64,000 nt of DNA. It comes from Luteimonas padinae. Its GTDB lineage: Bacteria; Pseudomonadota; Gammaproteobacteria; Xanthomonadales; Xanthomonadaceae. Of this stretch, positions 50,850 through 60,084 are shown piece after piece. Position 1 is the first letter of the stretch. Each line of letters starts with the position of its first letter. The position numbers and the translations under genes were made by a program. The stretch covers positions 1 to 64,000 of the forward strand of contig NZ_BMZT01000002.1 in assembly GCF_014652935.1 (NCBI RefSeq), in the 5' to 3' direction. Under the pieces are notes generated by a model that was not told where the DNA came from, did no database searches, and worked only from the letters and a program-made list of their open reading frames with translations.

Positions 50850-51731
50850 ATGTCCTCGCTGCGCGCCGCCTTGGTCCTGCTCCTGATCATCCTGCACACG
50901 CTGGTGCACGCGCTGCCGCTGCTGCTGCTGGCGCTGGTGAAGGCGCTGCTGCCGTTCCCCGGCCTGCGCCGTGCGCTGGGCGGCGTGCTGGCGGCCATCG
51001 CCGAAAGCTGGATCGCGGCCAACACCTGGATGGTGGACCACCTCACCGGGACCCGCTTCCACGTCGCCGGCGACGACGGGCTGCTGGCCGACGGCCACTA
51101 CCTCGTGCTGGCCAACCACCAGAGCTGGGTCGACATCGTCGTGCTGCAGAAGGTGTTCAACCGCCGCATCCCGCTGCTTCGCTTCTTCCTCAAGCAGCAG
51201 CTGTTCTGGGTGCCGGTGCTGGGCCTGGCCTGGTGGGCGCTCGACTTCCCCTTCATGGGCCGCTACAGCCGCGCGGAGATCGCGAAGAACCCGGAGCTGG
51301 GCCAGCGCGACATCGAGGCCACGCGCCGGGCCTGCGCGAAGTTCCGCGAGATGCCGGTGGCGGTGATGAACTTCGTCGAAGGCACGCGGTTCACGCCGGA
51401 GAAGCACGCGCGCCAGGCCTCGCCCTACCGCCACCTGCTCAAGCCCAAGGCCGGCGGCGTGGCCTTCGTGGTCGACGCCATGGGCGATGCGCTGCACGCG
51501 GTGCTGGACGTCACCATCGCCTATCCGGGCGGGCGTCCGACGATGATGGACCTGATGGGCGGGCGGATCCCGGACGTGCACGTGCTGGTGCGCCAGCGCC
51601 CGATCCCCGACAGCGAGGCGATGGGGGGGCGCTACCAGGACGACCGCGCGGCGCGCGCACGCTTCCAGCAGTGGCTCAACGGGATGTGGCGGGACAAGGA
51701 CGAGGCGCTGGCGCGCCTGCTGGGCGACTGA
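50850..51731 (+). CDS. 1-acylglycerol-3-phosphate acyltransferase family (YihG-like)
   Basis: A 293-residue protein with an N-terminal membrane helix (LVLLLIILHTLVHALPLLLL). LVLANHQSWVDIVVLQ is the NHxxxxD motif, MNFVEGTRFTPEKHA the EGTR acceptor-binding motif, and the AYPGGRPTMMDLMGG block follows. The set fits the YihG group of LPLAT acyltransferases. It acylates lysophosphatidate or a related lipid at the inner membrane. An in-frame GTG nine bases upstream is an alternative start. Confidence 0.85.
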   Translation: MSSLRAALVLLLIILHTLVHALPLLLLALVKALLPFPGLRRALGGVLAAIAESWIAANTWMVDHLTGTRFHVAGDDGLLADGHYLVLANHQSWVDIVVLQKVFNRRIPLLRFFLKQQLFWVPVLGLAWWALDFPFMGRYSRAEIAKNPELGQRDIEATRRACAKFREMPVAVMNFVEGTRFTPEKHARQASPYRHLLKPKAGGVAFVVDAMGDALHAVLDVTIAYPGGRPTMMDLMGGRIPDVHVLVRQRPIPDSEAMGGRYQDDRAARARFQQWLNGMWRDKDEALARLLGD

Positions 51732-51770
51732 GTCCCGCCGCGCGCCCTGGCGTGCGACCGTGGCGGAGCT

Positions 51771-51932
51771 TCAGCCCGCCGGGTCGGAATCGGGCTCCGG
51801 TTCGGGAGCCGGCCCGGCCGCCGCGGCCCGGGCCTCGCGTTCGGCGCGCTTCTTCGCTTCCTTCTCGTCCTGCTTCTTCTTCTTGGCCAGCTCGCGCTGG
51901 CGCTTTTCGAACGAATAGTTCGGCTTTGCCAT
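51771..51932 (-). CDS. Small highly charged conserved protein (53 aa)
   Basis: MAKPNYSFEKRQRELAKKKK begins a 53-residue protein that is mostly Lys/Arg/Glu helix and ends in a Pro/Glu/Asp tail. Short proteins starting AKPNYSFEKRQ are familiar in Xanthomonads and other proteobacteria, but their role is unknown. It may be a nucleic-acid or ribosome-associated peptide. It converges with the acyltransferase gene. Confidence 0.75.
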   Translation of the reverse strand: MAKPNYSFEKRQRELAKKKKQDEKEAKKRAEREARAAAAGPAPEPEPDSDPAG

Positions 51933-52263
51933 GGATCACCGTGGGGAAATAGGGCGTCCAGTGTAACCGCCGGTTCCGCGGGGGCCGCGGCGGCCGTCCA
52001 TGCCGTCCTCGAGGAGGCGTGGCCGTCGCAGGAATCCGATAGACTCCGGGAACGCCGACGTGACAGGTCCTGTCCGTTTCCCGGCGCCGGCGATGCCGCC
52101 GCATCCCGCCGTCGGTCCCGCCGAGCCAGCACGCGCATGGCCCGGGAAACCCGGCCGCCGTGCCCTTCCGCGCGCGGTGCGACTCCATCCCGATTCCTTC
52201 AACCGCGTCCGCCGCCGGATGTGTCCGGCTGCGTGCGTCGATCAACACCATTGGCAGGAGCTC
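51933..52263 (+). promoter_or_regulatory. 331-base intergenic leader with TAGACT box
   Basis: TAGACT at 52040-52045 could be the -10 of the PhnD-like operon, giving a ~215-base leader. The leader has GACAGGTCCTGTC, a short palindrome, and GGGAAACCC plus CGGTGCGACTCC blocks that hint at structure. I could not match it to a known riboswitch. No open frame in it looks coding. Confidence 0.35.
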
Positions 52264-53124
52264 ATGTCCGAATCCGTCATCCGCATGGGGGCCGTGTCCT
52301 ACGCCCCGAAGGTCGTCACCATCTGGGAGGGCTTCAAGCCCTGGCTGAAGGCGCGCGGTTTCGCCTTCGACTACGTGCTGTATTCCAACTACGAAGCGCT
52401 GGTCGAGGCGCTGATGGCCGGCCAGCTGCATTTCGCCTGGAACTCGCCGCTGGCCTTCGTGCGCGCGCAGCGCATGGCGCGTGCGCTCGGGCAGGAGGTC
52501 GAGCCCATCGTCATGCGCGATACCGACATGGACCTGCAGTCGGTGCTGGTGGTGCCCGCCGGCAGCGACGTCCGGGGCGTGGAGGACCTGCGTGGCAGGA
52601 CGCTGGGCTTCGGCGCCATCGATTCGCCGCAGGCCACGCTGATCCCGCTCGATCACCTGCGCCAGCACGGCCTGGTCCGGGGGCGCGACTACAGCGCGCG
52701 GCTGTTCGACGTGCTGGGCGGCAAGCACGGCGACCACATCGGCGGCGAGCGCGATGCGGCCGAGGCCATGGTCAAGGGCGACATCGACGCCGCGTGGATG
52801 ATCGCCGGCAACTACCAGGCCTTCGCGCAGGAGGGCACGCTGGCCGCCGGGTCGACCCGCATCGTCGCCACCACCGGCGAATTCGACCACTGCAACATGA
52901 CCACCGCGCCCGGCCTGGATCCGGCGCTGGCGCAGCGCTTCGCCGACCTGCTGCTGGGCATGTCCTGGGACGACCCGGAGGTGCGGCCGCTGCTGGAGCT
53001 GGAAGGCCTGAAGGTCTGGCACCGGGGCCGCAGCAGCGGCTACGCCCTGCTCGAACGCGCCGTGGACGACGAGAAGTTCTACGACGCCCAGGGCCGGATC
53101 ACCGAATCGAAGTACGACTACTGA
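52264..53124 (+). CDS. PhnD-like substrate-binding protein without signal peptide
   Basis: A 286-residue protein after GGCAGGAGCTC, a strong ribosome site. IRMGAVSYAPKVVTIWEGFK, LMAGQLHFAWNSPLAFVRAQ, VEDLRGRTLGFGAIDSPQAT and VKGDIDAAWMIAGNY follow the PhnD/SsuA-type periplasmic binding fold. No signal or lipobox precedes it, so it should be cytoplasmic, and no ABC permease or ATPase is near. It is the first gene of a module with a dehydrogenase-like flavoprotein and a ferritin-like protein. It might sense or hold a small anion or organic ligand for them. Confidence 0.7.
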   Translation: MSESVIRMGAVSYAPKVVTIWEGFKPWLKARGFAFDYVLYSNYEALVEALMAGQLHFAWNSPLAFVRAQRMARALGQEVEPIVMRDTDMDLQSVLVVPAGSDVRGVEDLRGRTLGFGAIDSPQATLIPLDHLRQHGLVRGRDYSARLFDVLGGKHGDHIGGERDAAEAMVKGDIDAAWMIAGNYQAFAQEGTLAAGSTRIVATTGEFDHCNMTTAPGLDPALAQRFADLLLGMSWDDPEVRPLLELEGLKVWHRGRSSGYALLERAVDDEKFYDAQGRITESKYDY

Positions 53125-53134
53125 GGGCGCCGCG

Positions 53135-54253
53135 ATGAGCCATCTGGAGAAGCTTGAGCCGATCGTCGAGACGATCATCCTGCCGCGCGCCGCCGAACTC
53201 GACCGCGAGGCGCGCTTCCCGCGCGAGGCGATTGCCGCACTGGGGGAGGCCGGCCTGCTCGGCCTGATCAGCGCGAAGGAAGTCGGCGGCATGGGCCTGG
53301 GCCTGGCCGAGGCGACCGAAGTGGTCGAGCGCATCGCCCGCGACTGCCCGGCCACGGCGATGGTGGTGACGATGCACTACGCCGGCGCCACCCTGATCGA
53401 GATGCACGGCCCCGCGGATATCCGCCGCGAGATCGCCGCCGGGCGCCACCTGACCACGTTGGCCTGGTCCGAGACCGGCTCGCGCAGCCACTTCTGGGCG
53501 CCGGTCAGCACCGCCACCGCCGATGGTGACGATCATGTGCTGCTCGACGCCAGCAAGAGCATGGTGACCTCGGCCGGCGAGGCCGATTCCTATGTCTGGT
53601 CCTCGCAGCCGCTCGCCGCCGGGGGCGCCAGCACCATCTGGCTGGTGGACGCCAGGAGTGACGGGCTGTCGTCGCCCAGGCCCTTCGATGGCCTCGGACT
53701 GCGCGCCAATGCCTCCGCGCCGGTGGCGGCGAAGGGCGTGCGCGTGCCGCTGGCGCACCGCCTGGGCGGTGACGGCGAAGGCCAGGGCGTGATGTTCAAC
53801 GACGAGCTGCCGACCTTCGTCAACCTGATCGCCTCGGTGTCGATCGGGCTGATGGAGGGCGCGCTGCAGCGCGCGGTGGCGCACGTGACGAAGACCGGTT
53901 TCGCCGCCGGCGGCACGCTGGCCGAGCTGCCGACCCTGCGCGCGCAGCTGGCGCAGGCCCGCAACGCGCTCGACGGCGCGCGCGGCGTGCGCGCGGTGGC
54001 GCTCGACCGCATCGCCAACGGCGGCGATGACACCTTCATGCGCGTGCTGCAGACCAAGGCGGTGGCCGCCGAGGCCGCGCTGCTGGTCACCGATACCGCG
54101 ATGCGGGTGTGCGGCGGCGCCGCGTTCCGCAAGGACGTGGGCATCGAGCGGCTGTTCCGCGATTCCCGCGCTGCGGCGGTGATGGCGCCGACCACGGATG
54201 TCATCAACGATCTGCTGGCGCGGATGATGTGCGGCATGCCGCTGATGGAGTGA
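53135..54253 (+). CDS. Acyl-CoA dehydrogenase-like flavoprotein
   Basis: A 372-residue protein with FPREAIAALGEAGLLGLISA and VGGMGLGLAEATEVVERIAR (N-terminal helical domain), LTTLAWSETGSRSHFWAPVS (flavin beta domain) and TDTAMRVCGGAAFRKDVGIE followed by RLFRDSRAAAVMAPTTD (C-terminal helices). The fold also serves monooxygenases of the DszC/nitroalkane-oxidase kind, so a beta-oxidation role is not certain. It starts 10 bases after the PhnD-like gene. Confidence 0.8.
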   Translation: MSHLEKLEPIVETIILPRAAELDREARFPREAIAALGEAGLLGLISAKEVGGMGLGLAEATEVVERIARDCPATAMVVTMHYAGATLIEMHGPADIRREIAAGRHLTTLAWSETGSRSHFWAPVSTATADGDDHVLLDASKSMVTSAGEADSYVWSSQPLAAGGASTIWLVDARSDGLSSPRPFDGLGLRANASAPVAAKGVRVPLAHRLGGDGEGQGVMFNDELPTFVNLIASVSIGLMEGALQRAVAHVTKTGFAAGGTLAELPTLRAQLAQARNALDGARGVRAVALDRIANGGDDTFMRVLQTKAVAAEAALLVTDTAMRVCGGAAFRKDVGIERLFRDSRAAAVMAPTTDVINDLLARMMCGMPLME

Positions 54254-54261
54254 GGCCGGAC

Positions 54262-55482
54262 GTGGACACGATGGAACCCCGCAAGGCCGGTGATGCGGCC
54301 GGCATGGTGGACCTGGCCGGCCTCGGCTTCGACGCCGGCGCACACCTCCTGGTCAAGCACGTGCTGAACCAGGTCGGCGTGGGCGAAGCGGTCACCGTGC
54401 GCGGCACCGCGCCAGGCTGGCAGGCCCAGCTGTCCGCGTGGTGCCGCAGCCAGGGGCACGTGATGGAGGCCGGTGCGGGCGTCGTCCGCGTGCGCCGGGG
54501 CTCGGCGCAGGCCGGCCGCTGGCGCGACGCCATGCCCACCGGCCACAGCGATCCGCGCGCCGAGGACGCGATCGCGTCGCGTGCGCATCCGCGCTGGGGC
54601 CTGGCCGCGCGCGGCGCGGTGGTGGAGGCGGGCGCGCCCGAGATCCATTTCCGCCTGTCCGACCGCGACGAGCTCTGGAACGAATCGGCCGCCAGCCTCT
54701 ACCGGCAGGCCGTCGCCGCACAGTGGGATCCGGAGGCCATCGACTGGGACGACGCACCCGTGCTGCCCGACGAGATCGAGGACGCCGTTGTCCAAGTGAT
54801 GACCTTCATGGTCGAGAACGAGAACGCCGCGCTGGTGATCCCCGCGCGCTTCCTCGGCCAGCTGCATCCGCATTACCGCGAGCTGCAGGCCGCGCTGGCG
54901 ATCCAGATCGCGGACGAGGCCCGCCACATCGACGTCTTCACCCGCCGCATCCGCCGCCACGGCCGCGAGCCGGCGCTGTCGACCGCCGGCGGGCAGGAGT
55001 CGCTGAAGAGCCTGCTCGACGAGACCGACTATTCGGTGGCCAGCTTCCTGCTGTCGGTGCTGGGCGAGGGCACCTTCGTCTCGCTGCTGAAGTTCATCCA
55101 GGCCGAGGCGCCGGACCCGCTGACCCGGCAGATCGCGCGCTACGCGGCGGTCGACGAGGCCCGCCACGTGGCGCTGGGCATGTCGCACCTGCTGTACCGG
55201 CTGCAGCGCGAGCCCGACTTCCGCAACCGCCTTGCGCGCGCGGTGGAGGAGCGGCACGAGGCGCTGCGCCACACCGGCGGGCTCAACGAGGAGGTGTTCG
55301 ACGCGCTGGTGGTGATGGCCGCCGGCGCGCTGACGCCCGAGGCCATCGCGGAGGGCTCGCGCAAGGTGCAGGCGCTGATGAAGGACATGGCCGACAGCCG
55401 CTACGCCAAGCTGGTGCGGCTGGGCTTCGACCCGGAGCGCGCGCACCACCTGTCGAGCCTGCATACCCGCAACTTCATGTAG
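54262..55482 (+). CDS. TusA-like domain fused to ferritin-like diiron domain
   Basis: 406 residues if the GTG after GAGGCCGGAC is used; an ATG nine bases later is possible. Residues ~15-85 resemble TusA (VDLAGLGFDAGAHLLVKHVL, then GEAVTVRGTAPGWQAQLSAW), but the usual Cys-Pro motif is replaced by FDAG. Residues ~125-400 are a ferritin-like helical bundle with VENENAALVIPARF, IADEARHIDVFTRRI and VDEARHVALGMSHLL. The E...ExxH...ExxH pattern typifies a diiron oxygenase such as AurF. It is the last gene of the module. Suggested: an oxidation reaction on a sulfur- or nitrogen-linked substrate. Confidence 0.7.
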   Translation: MDTMEPRKAGDAAGMVDLAGLGFDAGAHLLVKHVLNQVGVGEAVTVRGTAPGWQAQLSAWCRSQGHVMEAGAGVVRVRRGSAQAGRWRDAMPTGHSDPRAEDAIASRAHPRWGLAARGAVVEAGAPEIHFRLSDRDELWNESAASLYRQAVAAQWDPEAIDWDDAPVLPDEIEDAVVQVMTFMVENENAALVIPARFLGQLHPHYRELQAALAIQIADEARHIDVFTRRIRRHGREPALSTAGGQESLKSLLDETDYSVASFLLSVLGEGTFVSLLKFIQAEAPDPLTRQIARYAAVDEARHVALGMSHLLYRLQREPDFRNRLARAVEERHEALRHTGGLNEEVFDALVVMAAGALTPEAIAEGSRKVQALMKDMADSRYAKLVRLGFDPERAHHLSSLHTRNFM

Positions 55483-55515
55483 GCGGCCCGACGCCTGGGG
55501 TGGCCTCGGCGGCGC

Positions 55516-55521
55516 TAGAAT
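55516..55521 (+). promoter_or_regulatory. -10-like hexamer TAGAAT
   Basis: TAGAAT lies 41 bases before the ATG of the small membrane protein. A short leader with CGGGGGAAGCGGGG as ribosome site follows. Confidence 0.4.
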
Positions 55522-55562
55522 CCGGCGGACGCTCCGCACGGGGCACGACGGGGGAAGCGGGG

Positions 55563-56000
55563 ATGAAGCACTGGGTGCGCAACGTCGCGGCCGTGGTCGC
55601 GGGGCTCGTGGTGGGCAGCGTGGTCAACATGGCGATCGTGGCCGCGGGCCCGGCACTGGTGCCGCCGCCGGCGGGTGTGGACACCACCACGGCCGAGGGC
55701 CTGGCCGCGGGCATCCACCTGTTCCAGCCGAAGCATTTCCTGTCGCCGTTCCTGGCGCATGCGCTGGGCACGCTGGCCGGCGCCTTCGTCGCCTTCCTGG
55801 TCGCCGGCAGCCGCAAGGCGGCGTTCGCCTGGACCATCGGCGTGCTGTTCCTGGCCGGCGGCATCGCCGCGGCGGTGATGATCCCGGCGCCGGCGTGGTT
55901 CATCGCGCTGGACCTGCTGCTGGCCTACCTGCCGATGGCGTGGCTGGCGATCCTGGTGGGGCGGCGGTTGTCGGCGAGCGGGGCGCGGGCGGACGCATGA
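55563..56000 (+). CDS. Small integral membrane protein (145 aa)
   Basis: Four transmembrane helices are visible: VAAVVAGLVVGSVVNMAIVA, a helix around FLAHALGTLAGAFVAFLVA, FAWTIGVLFLAGGIAAAVM and IALDLLLAYLPMAWLAILVG. Similar small proteins are common in proteobacteria as 'hypothetical membrane protein'. Its stop overlaps the ATG of the DUF2071 gene, so they form an operon. Function unknown. Confidence 0.7.
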   Translation: MKHWVRNVAAVVAGLVVGSVVNMAIVAAGPALVPPPAGVDTTTAEGLAAGIHLFQPKHFLSPFLAHALGTLAGAFVAFLVAGSRKAAFAWTIGVLFLAGGIAAAVMIPAPAWFIALDLLLAYLPMAWLAILVGRRLSASGARADA

Positions 56001-56812
56001 AGGCGGACGGCGCCGAGGGAGGCGCATCGACGCTGCGCCTGCGCTTCCAGGACTGCCTGCATCCGCGCCCGGCTCCGTCGGGTATCGACGTGCTGTGCAA
56101 ACTGCAGCACTTCGCCATCGTCAGCTACGCGTTCGACCCGGCGCGCTTCGCAGGGGTCATGCCCGGACGCTTCCGCCTGGACGCGGTGTCCATCGACGGG
56201 CAGGAGCGCGCGCTGGTCTCGGTCGTGCCCTTCATCGATGTCGACTTCACTTCGGCGGTGTTCCCGTTCCCCAAGTTCCGCATGGGACAGACGAACTACC
56301 GCATCTACATCGTCGACAACGAAACCGGCGAGCGCTGCGTGTGGTTCCTGGGCACGACCCTGGATTCGTGGACCCGGATCGTCCCGCACCGGCTGTGGAA
56401 CCTGCCGTGGTACGGGGGACGGGTGCGCTTCGACTGCGCACAGGCGGTGGACGGGCGCTACCTGCGCTATCGCATGGATACGGTTGCGCAATGGGCGCCA
56501 GCGTCGCTGTCGCTGGTGGGCGAGGCCGGACCGGTGGAGCGGCTGCCCGGCTTCGCGGACGTCGAGACCGGACTCGTCTACCTGACCCATCCGCTGCGCG
56601 GCTTCTACCATCGCCGCGACGGGCGCCTGGGCACCTACCACGTCTGGCACGGGCGCTTGCAGGTCGCGCCGGCGCGGTTGGAGCAGGCGCGCTTCGGGCT
56701 GCTCGATCGGCTGGGCCTGGTGACGCCGGAAGAGCAGCAGCATCCGCACAGCGTGCTCGTCGAGCCGGTCAACGAGTTCACCATCTACCTGCCCCCGAAA
56801 GTCCTGGCCTGA
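55997..56812 (+). CDS. DUF2071 (YqjF-like) family protein
   Basis: A 271-residue soluble protein: KLQHFAIVSYAFDPARFAGV, ALVSVVPFIDVDFTSAVF, NYRIYIVDNETGERCVWFLG and HRLWNLPWYGGRVRFD match the acetoacetate-decarboxylase-like DUF2071 fold. Its start overlaps the previous stop by four bases (ATGA). Activity is unknown; no catalytic Lys typical of acetoacetate decarboxylase can be named with confidence. Confidence 0.75.
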   Translation: MKADGAEGGASTLRLRFQDCLHPRPAPSGIDVLCKLQHFAIVSYAFDPARFAGVMPGRFRLDAVSIDGQERALVSVVPFIDVDFTSAVFPFPKFRMGQTNYRIYIVDNETGERCVWFLGTTLDSWTRIVPHRLWNLPWYGGRVRFDCAQAVDGRYLRYRMDTVAQWAPASLSLVGEAGPVERLPGFADVETGLVYLTHPLRGFYHRRDGRLGTYHVWHGRLQVAPARLEQARFGLLDRLGLVTPEEQQHPHSVLVEPVNEFTIYLPPKVLA

Positions 56813-56865
56813 GCTGCGGCGCGGCCGGCGGTCTTGCAGGTCCGGCCGGAAGGCCCGCTCCGGGC

Positions 56866-57924
56866 TCAGGCGACTTCGACGCGCGCCTCGCCGGCGCGGG
56901 TCTCGCCGATCACCGCCGCCTCGGCGAAGCCGCCGGCGTGGAAGGCCTCCAGCACTTCGCCCAGGGCCTGCGGTGCGCAGGACACCAGCAGGCCGCCGGA
57001 GGTCTGGGGATCGGTGAGCAGGTCGCGGGCAGGCTGGTCGATGCCGGCGCCGAGCTCGACGCCATCGCCGTAGGCGGCCCAGTTGCGCCCCGAGGCGCCG
57101 GTGACCACGCCCTCGGCGGCCAGCGCCTCCACGCCCGGCAGCCAGGGCAGGTCGTCATGGCGCAGGCGCACCGTGAGCTTCGCGCCGCGCGCCAGCTCCA
57201 GCGCGTGGCCGAGCAGGCCGAAGCCGGTGACGTCGGTCATCGCGTGCACGCCGGGCAGCGCCGCCAGCGCGGGCCCGGGGCGGTTGAGGCGGGTGGTGGC
57301 GTCGATCATCGCGCGGTAGCCGGCGTCGTCGAGCACGCCGCGCTTGAGCGCCGCCGACAGCACGCCCACGCCCAGCGGCTTGCCCAGCACCAGCAGGTCG
57401 CCGGGGCGCGCGTCGGCGTTGCGGCGGATGCGGTCGGGGTGGGCGATGCCCATCGCGGCCAGGCCGTAGATCGGCTCGACCGAGTCGATGCTGTGGCCGC
57501 CGGCGACGGGAATCCCGGCTTCGGCGCAGGCGTCCTCGCCGCCGCGCAGGATCTCGGCGATGACGTCATGCGGCAGCACGTTGATCGGCATGCCGACCAG
57601 GGCCAGGGCCATGATCGGCGTGCCGCCCATGGCGTAGACGTCGGACAGCGCGTTGGTGGCGGCGATGCGGCCGAAGTCGTAGGGATCGTCCACGATCGGC
57701 ATGAAAAAGTCGGTGGTGGCGATCAGCGCCTGCTGGTCGTTGAGCCGGTACACCGCGGCGTCGTCGGCGGTGTCGTTGCCGACCATCAGCTGCGGCCAGA
57801 CCGGCGCCGGCGCGGCGCGCTTGAGCAGGTCGGTCAGCACGCCCGGCGCGATCTTGCAGCCGCAGCCGCCGCCGTGGGAGAGCGAGGTGAGGCGGGGCGT
57901 CGTGGTATCGGGAGAGTCGGTCAT
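56866..57924 (-). CDS. selD: Selenide, water dikinase
   Basis: A 352-residue protein: SLSHGGGCGCKIAP holds the catalytic Cys21 (Cys, not Sec) and Lys24. NDTADDAAVYRLND, GGTPIMALALVGMPIN, AGGHSIDSVEP and TDPQTSGGLLVSC match SelD throughout. It makes selenophosphate from selenide and ATP for selenocysteyl-tRNA synthesis. It lies downstream of tRNA-Sec and selB on the same strand, about 20 bases after the tRNA. The frame upstream of the ATG runs through the tRNA, which fixes the start. Confidence 0.95.
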   Translation of the reverse strand: MTDSPDTTTPRLTSLSHGGGCGCKIAPGVLTDLLKRAAPAPVWPQLMVGNDTADDAAVYRLNDQQALIATTDFFMPIVDDPYDFGRIAATNALSDVYAMGGTPIMALALVGMPINVLPHDVIAEILRGGEDACAEAGIPVAGGHSIDSVEPIYGLAAMGIAHPDRIRRNADARPGDLLVLGKPLGVGVLSAALKRGVLDDAGYRAMIDATTRLNRPGPALAALPGVHAMTDVTGFGLLGHALELARGAKLTVRLRHDDLPWLPGVEALAAEGVVTGASGRNWAAYGDGVELGAGIDQPARDLLTDPQTSGGLLVSCAPQALGEVLEAFHAGGFAEAAVIGETRAGEARVEVA

Positions 57925-57943
57925 GTCGGGCACACGTGCGGAA

Positions 57944-58039
57944 TGGCGGAAGGCAACAGGAGTCGAACCTGCCTGGGAGCGGCTGACGCCCCCAACCGGG
58001 TTTGAAGCCCGGCCGCGCCACCGGGCGCGCTTGCCTTCC
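57944..58039 (-). tRNA. selC: tRNA-Sec (anticodon TCA)
   Basis: The minus strand gives GGAAGGCA at the 5' end pairing with TGCCTTCC (8-bp acceptor), then G and an encoded CCA. The anticodon loop reads CTTCAAA (TCA). A long variable arm (GTTGGGGGCGTCAGCCGCTC) and the T loop GGTTCGACTCC follow. The ~96-base length, long extra arm and UCA anticodon are specific for selenocysteine tRNA. It sits between selB and selD. Confidence 0.95.
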
Positions 58040-58131
58040 ATTCGTGGCCGCGTCGGCGGGGTGCGCCGCGGGCGGAAGCCAAGCTATCACACGGAACGAA
58101 TGGCGACGGATGCGGTCTGGATCGCAGCGTT

Positions 58132-60084
58132 TCAGTGGCCGGGCGCGTCTGCGGCCGACGTCGCGCGCAGGGCCTGCAGCCACGCGCTGTCCTCGCGCAG
58201 CACGTGGCTGTCGCGGACGCGGCGGGTGAGGCCGGTGCGGTCGAAGTGTTCGAGGATCTGGATCGCGCGCTTGCGCCCAAGGCCGGTGGCGTCGCGAAAA
58301 CCAGCGGCGGCGATGGCGCCGGTGGCGTCGGCGATGGTGGTCGCCAGCGCCGCCAGCGCCTGCATCCGTTCGCGGTGGTAGAACAGGTCGCGGACCACCT
58401 GGTGCGCATCGCCCTGCAGGGCGAGCATGCGCAGCAGGCGGCGCACGCGTTCCTCGGGCTCGGCTTCGATGCGCGCGAGGTCGCGCACCCAGGGCGGCTC
58501 GAAGCCGCCTTCGTCCAGCCGCGCGAGCAGGCGCTGCGACAGAGCGGCATCGTCGGCGTCCATCGCCACCGTGTGCCCGGGCAGATGCAGCCACGGGCCC
58601 TTGCGCTGGATGCGGCCTGCGTCGGCGAGTCCGTCGAGCAGCACCTGCCAGAGCGCGGCCGACACCGTGGGCACGGCGATGCGGCGCAGGCGGGTGGCTT
58701 CGGGGCCGGGCTCGTCGGGCGCCTGGAGGTGGAACTCCGCCAGCGCCCGTTCGATCTGCGCGTGCAGCGCATGGCGCTGGGCATCGGCGATCGCGATGCG
58801 CGCGCCGCCGCGCGGTGCCAGCCAGCGCGCGCCCTCCGGAAGCACCAGCTGGTCGGGAGGCCGGCCAAGCAGGCGCACCAGGGCGGCCTCGTCGATGCCT
58901 TGCGCGGCTTCGCGCAGCAGGGCCTCGAGGCCGCCGCCGTCGAGCATGGCGGCGACGCCGTCCAGCCAGGCCAGGCGCTGCGGCGAGCGCCGGCGCCGCG
59001 CGGGTGCGTCGGGGTCGAGCACGCGGCCGCCGCCGATGGTGCGGCTGGCCTGGGCGTCGCGGACGATGAAGCGGTCGCCGGGGGCGGCGCACAGCGCTTC
59101 GTCGACCACCAGCTGCACGCGGCCGCGCGCTCCGGGGGCGATGCCGTCGTCCGACAGGGGCACCGCGTGCGCCAGGCGCCGCGCCGTGCCCAGGTGCAGA
59201 TGCAGCGGCGCCCAGTTGCCGAGCGTGGCCGCGGCGTCGGGCAGCAGTTCGAGCTCGACGTCGAGGTTGCGTGTCGGCCGGAAGGCGCGCGCGTCGGCGA
59301 TCCAGTCGCCGCGTGCGATCGCGTCGCGGCCGGTACCGGCGAGATTGAGCGCGCAGCGCTGCCCCGCGCGCGCTTCGTCGCTGGGACGGTTCTGGGCATG
59401 GATGGAGCGCACGCGCACCGGCGTGCCCGCGGGCGCCAGCACAAGCCGGGCGCGCTCGTCGCCAGCGGCGGTGCGCCCGGAGAAGACCGTGCCGGTCACC
59501 ATCGTGCCGTGGCCGGGCAGGGTGAAGACGCGGTCCACGGCGAGGCGGAACAGGCCATCGGCATTGCGCGCGGCCGCCGCGTGCGCGCGGTCTTCCAGCT
59601 GCCGCCGAAGGGCCTCCACGCCCGGATCGCCGTCGCGGGTGGCGTCGGTGGCGAACATCGGCGCGCCGGCCAGCGGGCCGCCCTGCAGTAGCGTGGTGAC
59701 GTCGGCGCGCACCGCGTCCAGCCGCGCCGCGTCCACGCGATCGGCCTTGGTGATGGCGACCGCGCCCTGGTCCACGCCCAGCAGACCGAGGATCGCCAGG
59801 TGCTCGCGCGTCTGCGGCATCACGCCGTCGTCGGCGGCCACCACCAGCAGGCCGAAGTCGATGCCGCAGGCGCCGGCGGCCATGGTGTGCACCAGCTTCT
59901 CGTGGCCGGGCACGTCGACGTAGCCCAGCACGCCGCCGTCGGCGAGCGGCGCATAGGCGTAGCCGAGTTCGATCGAGATGCCGCGCGCCTTTTCCTCCTT
60001 CAGGCGGTCGGTCTCGACGCCGGTGAGGGCGCGCACCAGGCTGGTCTTGCCGTGGTCGATGTGGCCGGCGGTGCCGACGATCAT
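58132..60084 (-). CDS. selB: Selenocysteine-specific elongation factor
   Basis: A 650-residue protein: [20 protein letters not shown] (G1), [10 protein letters not shown] (G2 region), [20 protein letters not shown] (G3) and AITKAD (G4) in the GTPase domain. Two beta barrels follow, and a C-terminal ~300 residues of winged-helix units read the SECIS hairpin (for example [20 protein letters not shown]). It delivers Sec-tRNA to UGA codons. Its start overlaps the selA stop (ATGA). Confidence 0.95.
   Translation of the reverse strand: MIVGTAGHIDHGKTSLVRALTGVETDRLKEEKARGISIELGYAYAPLADGGVLGYVDVPGHEKLVHTMAAGACGIDFGLLVVAADDGVMPQTREHLAILGLLGVDQGAVAITKADRVDAARLDAVRADVTTLLQGGPLAGAPMFATDATRDGDPGVEALRRQLEDRAHAAAARNADGLFRLAVDRVFTLPGHGTMVTGTVFSGRTAAGDERARLVLAPAGTPVRVRSIHAQNRPSDEARAGQRCALNLAGTGRDAIARGDWIADARAFRPTRNLDVELELLPDAAATLGNWAPLHLHLGTARRLAHAVPLSDDGIAPGARGRVQLVVDEALCAAPGDRFIVRDAQASRTIGGGRVLDPDAPARRRRSPQRLAWLDGVAAMLDGGGLEALLREAAQGIDEAALVRLLGRPPDQLVLPEGARWLAPRGGARIAIADAQRHALHAQIERALAEFHLQAPDEPGPEATRLRRIAVPTVSAALWQVLLDGLADAGRIQRKGPWLHLPGHTVAMDADDAALSQRLLARLDEGGFEPPWVRDLARIEAEPEERVRRLLRMLALQGDAHQVVRDLFYHRERMQALAALATTIADATGAIAAAGFRDATGLGRKRAIQILEHFDRTGLTRRVRDSHVLREDSAWLQALRATSAADAPGH

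Noticed and set aside
52046-52263. Cobalamin riboswitch in the leader of the PhnD-like module
   Set aside because: A CGGTGCGACTCC block resembles part of the cobalamin aptamer core, but GGGAA is too far away and the rest of the core is missing.
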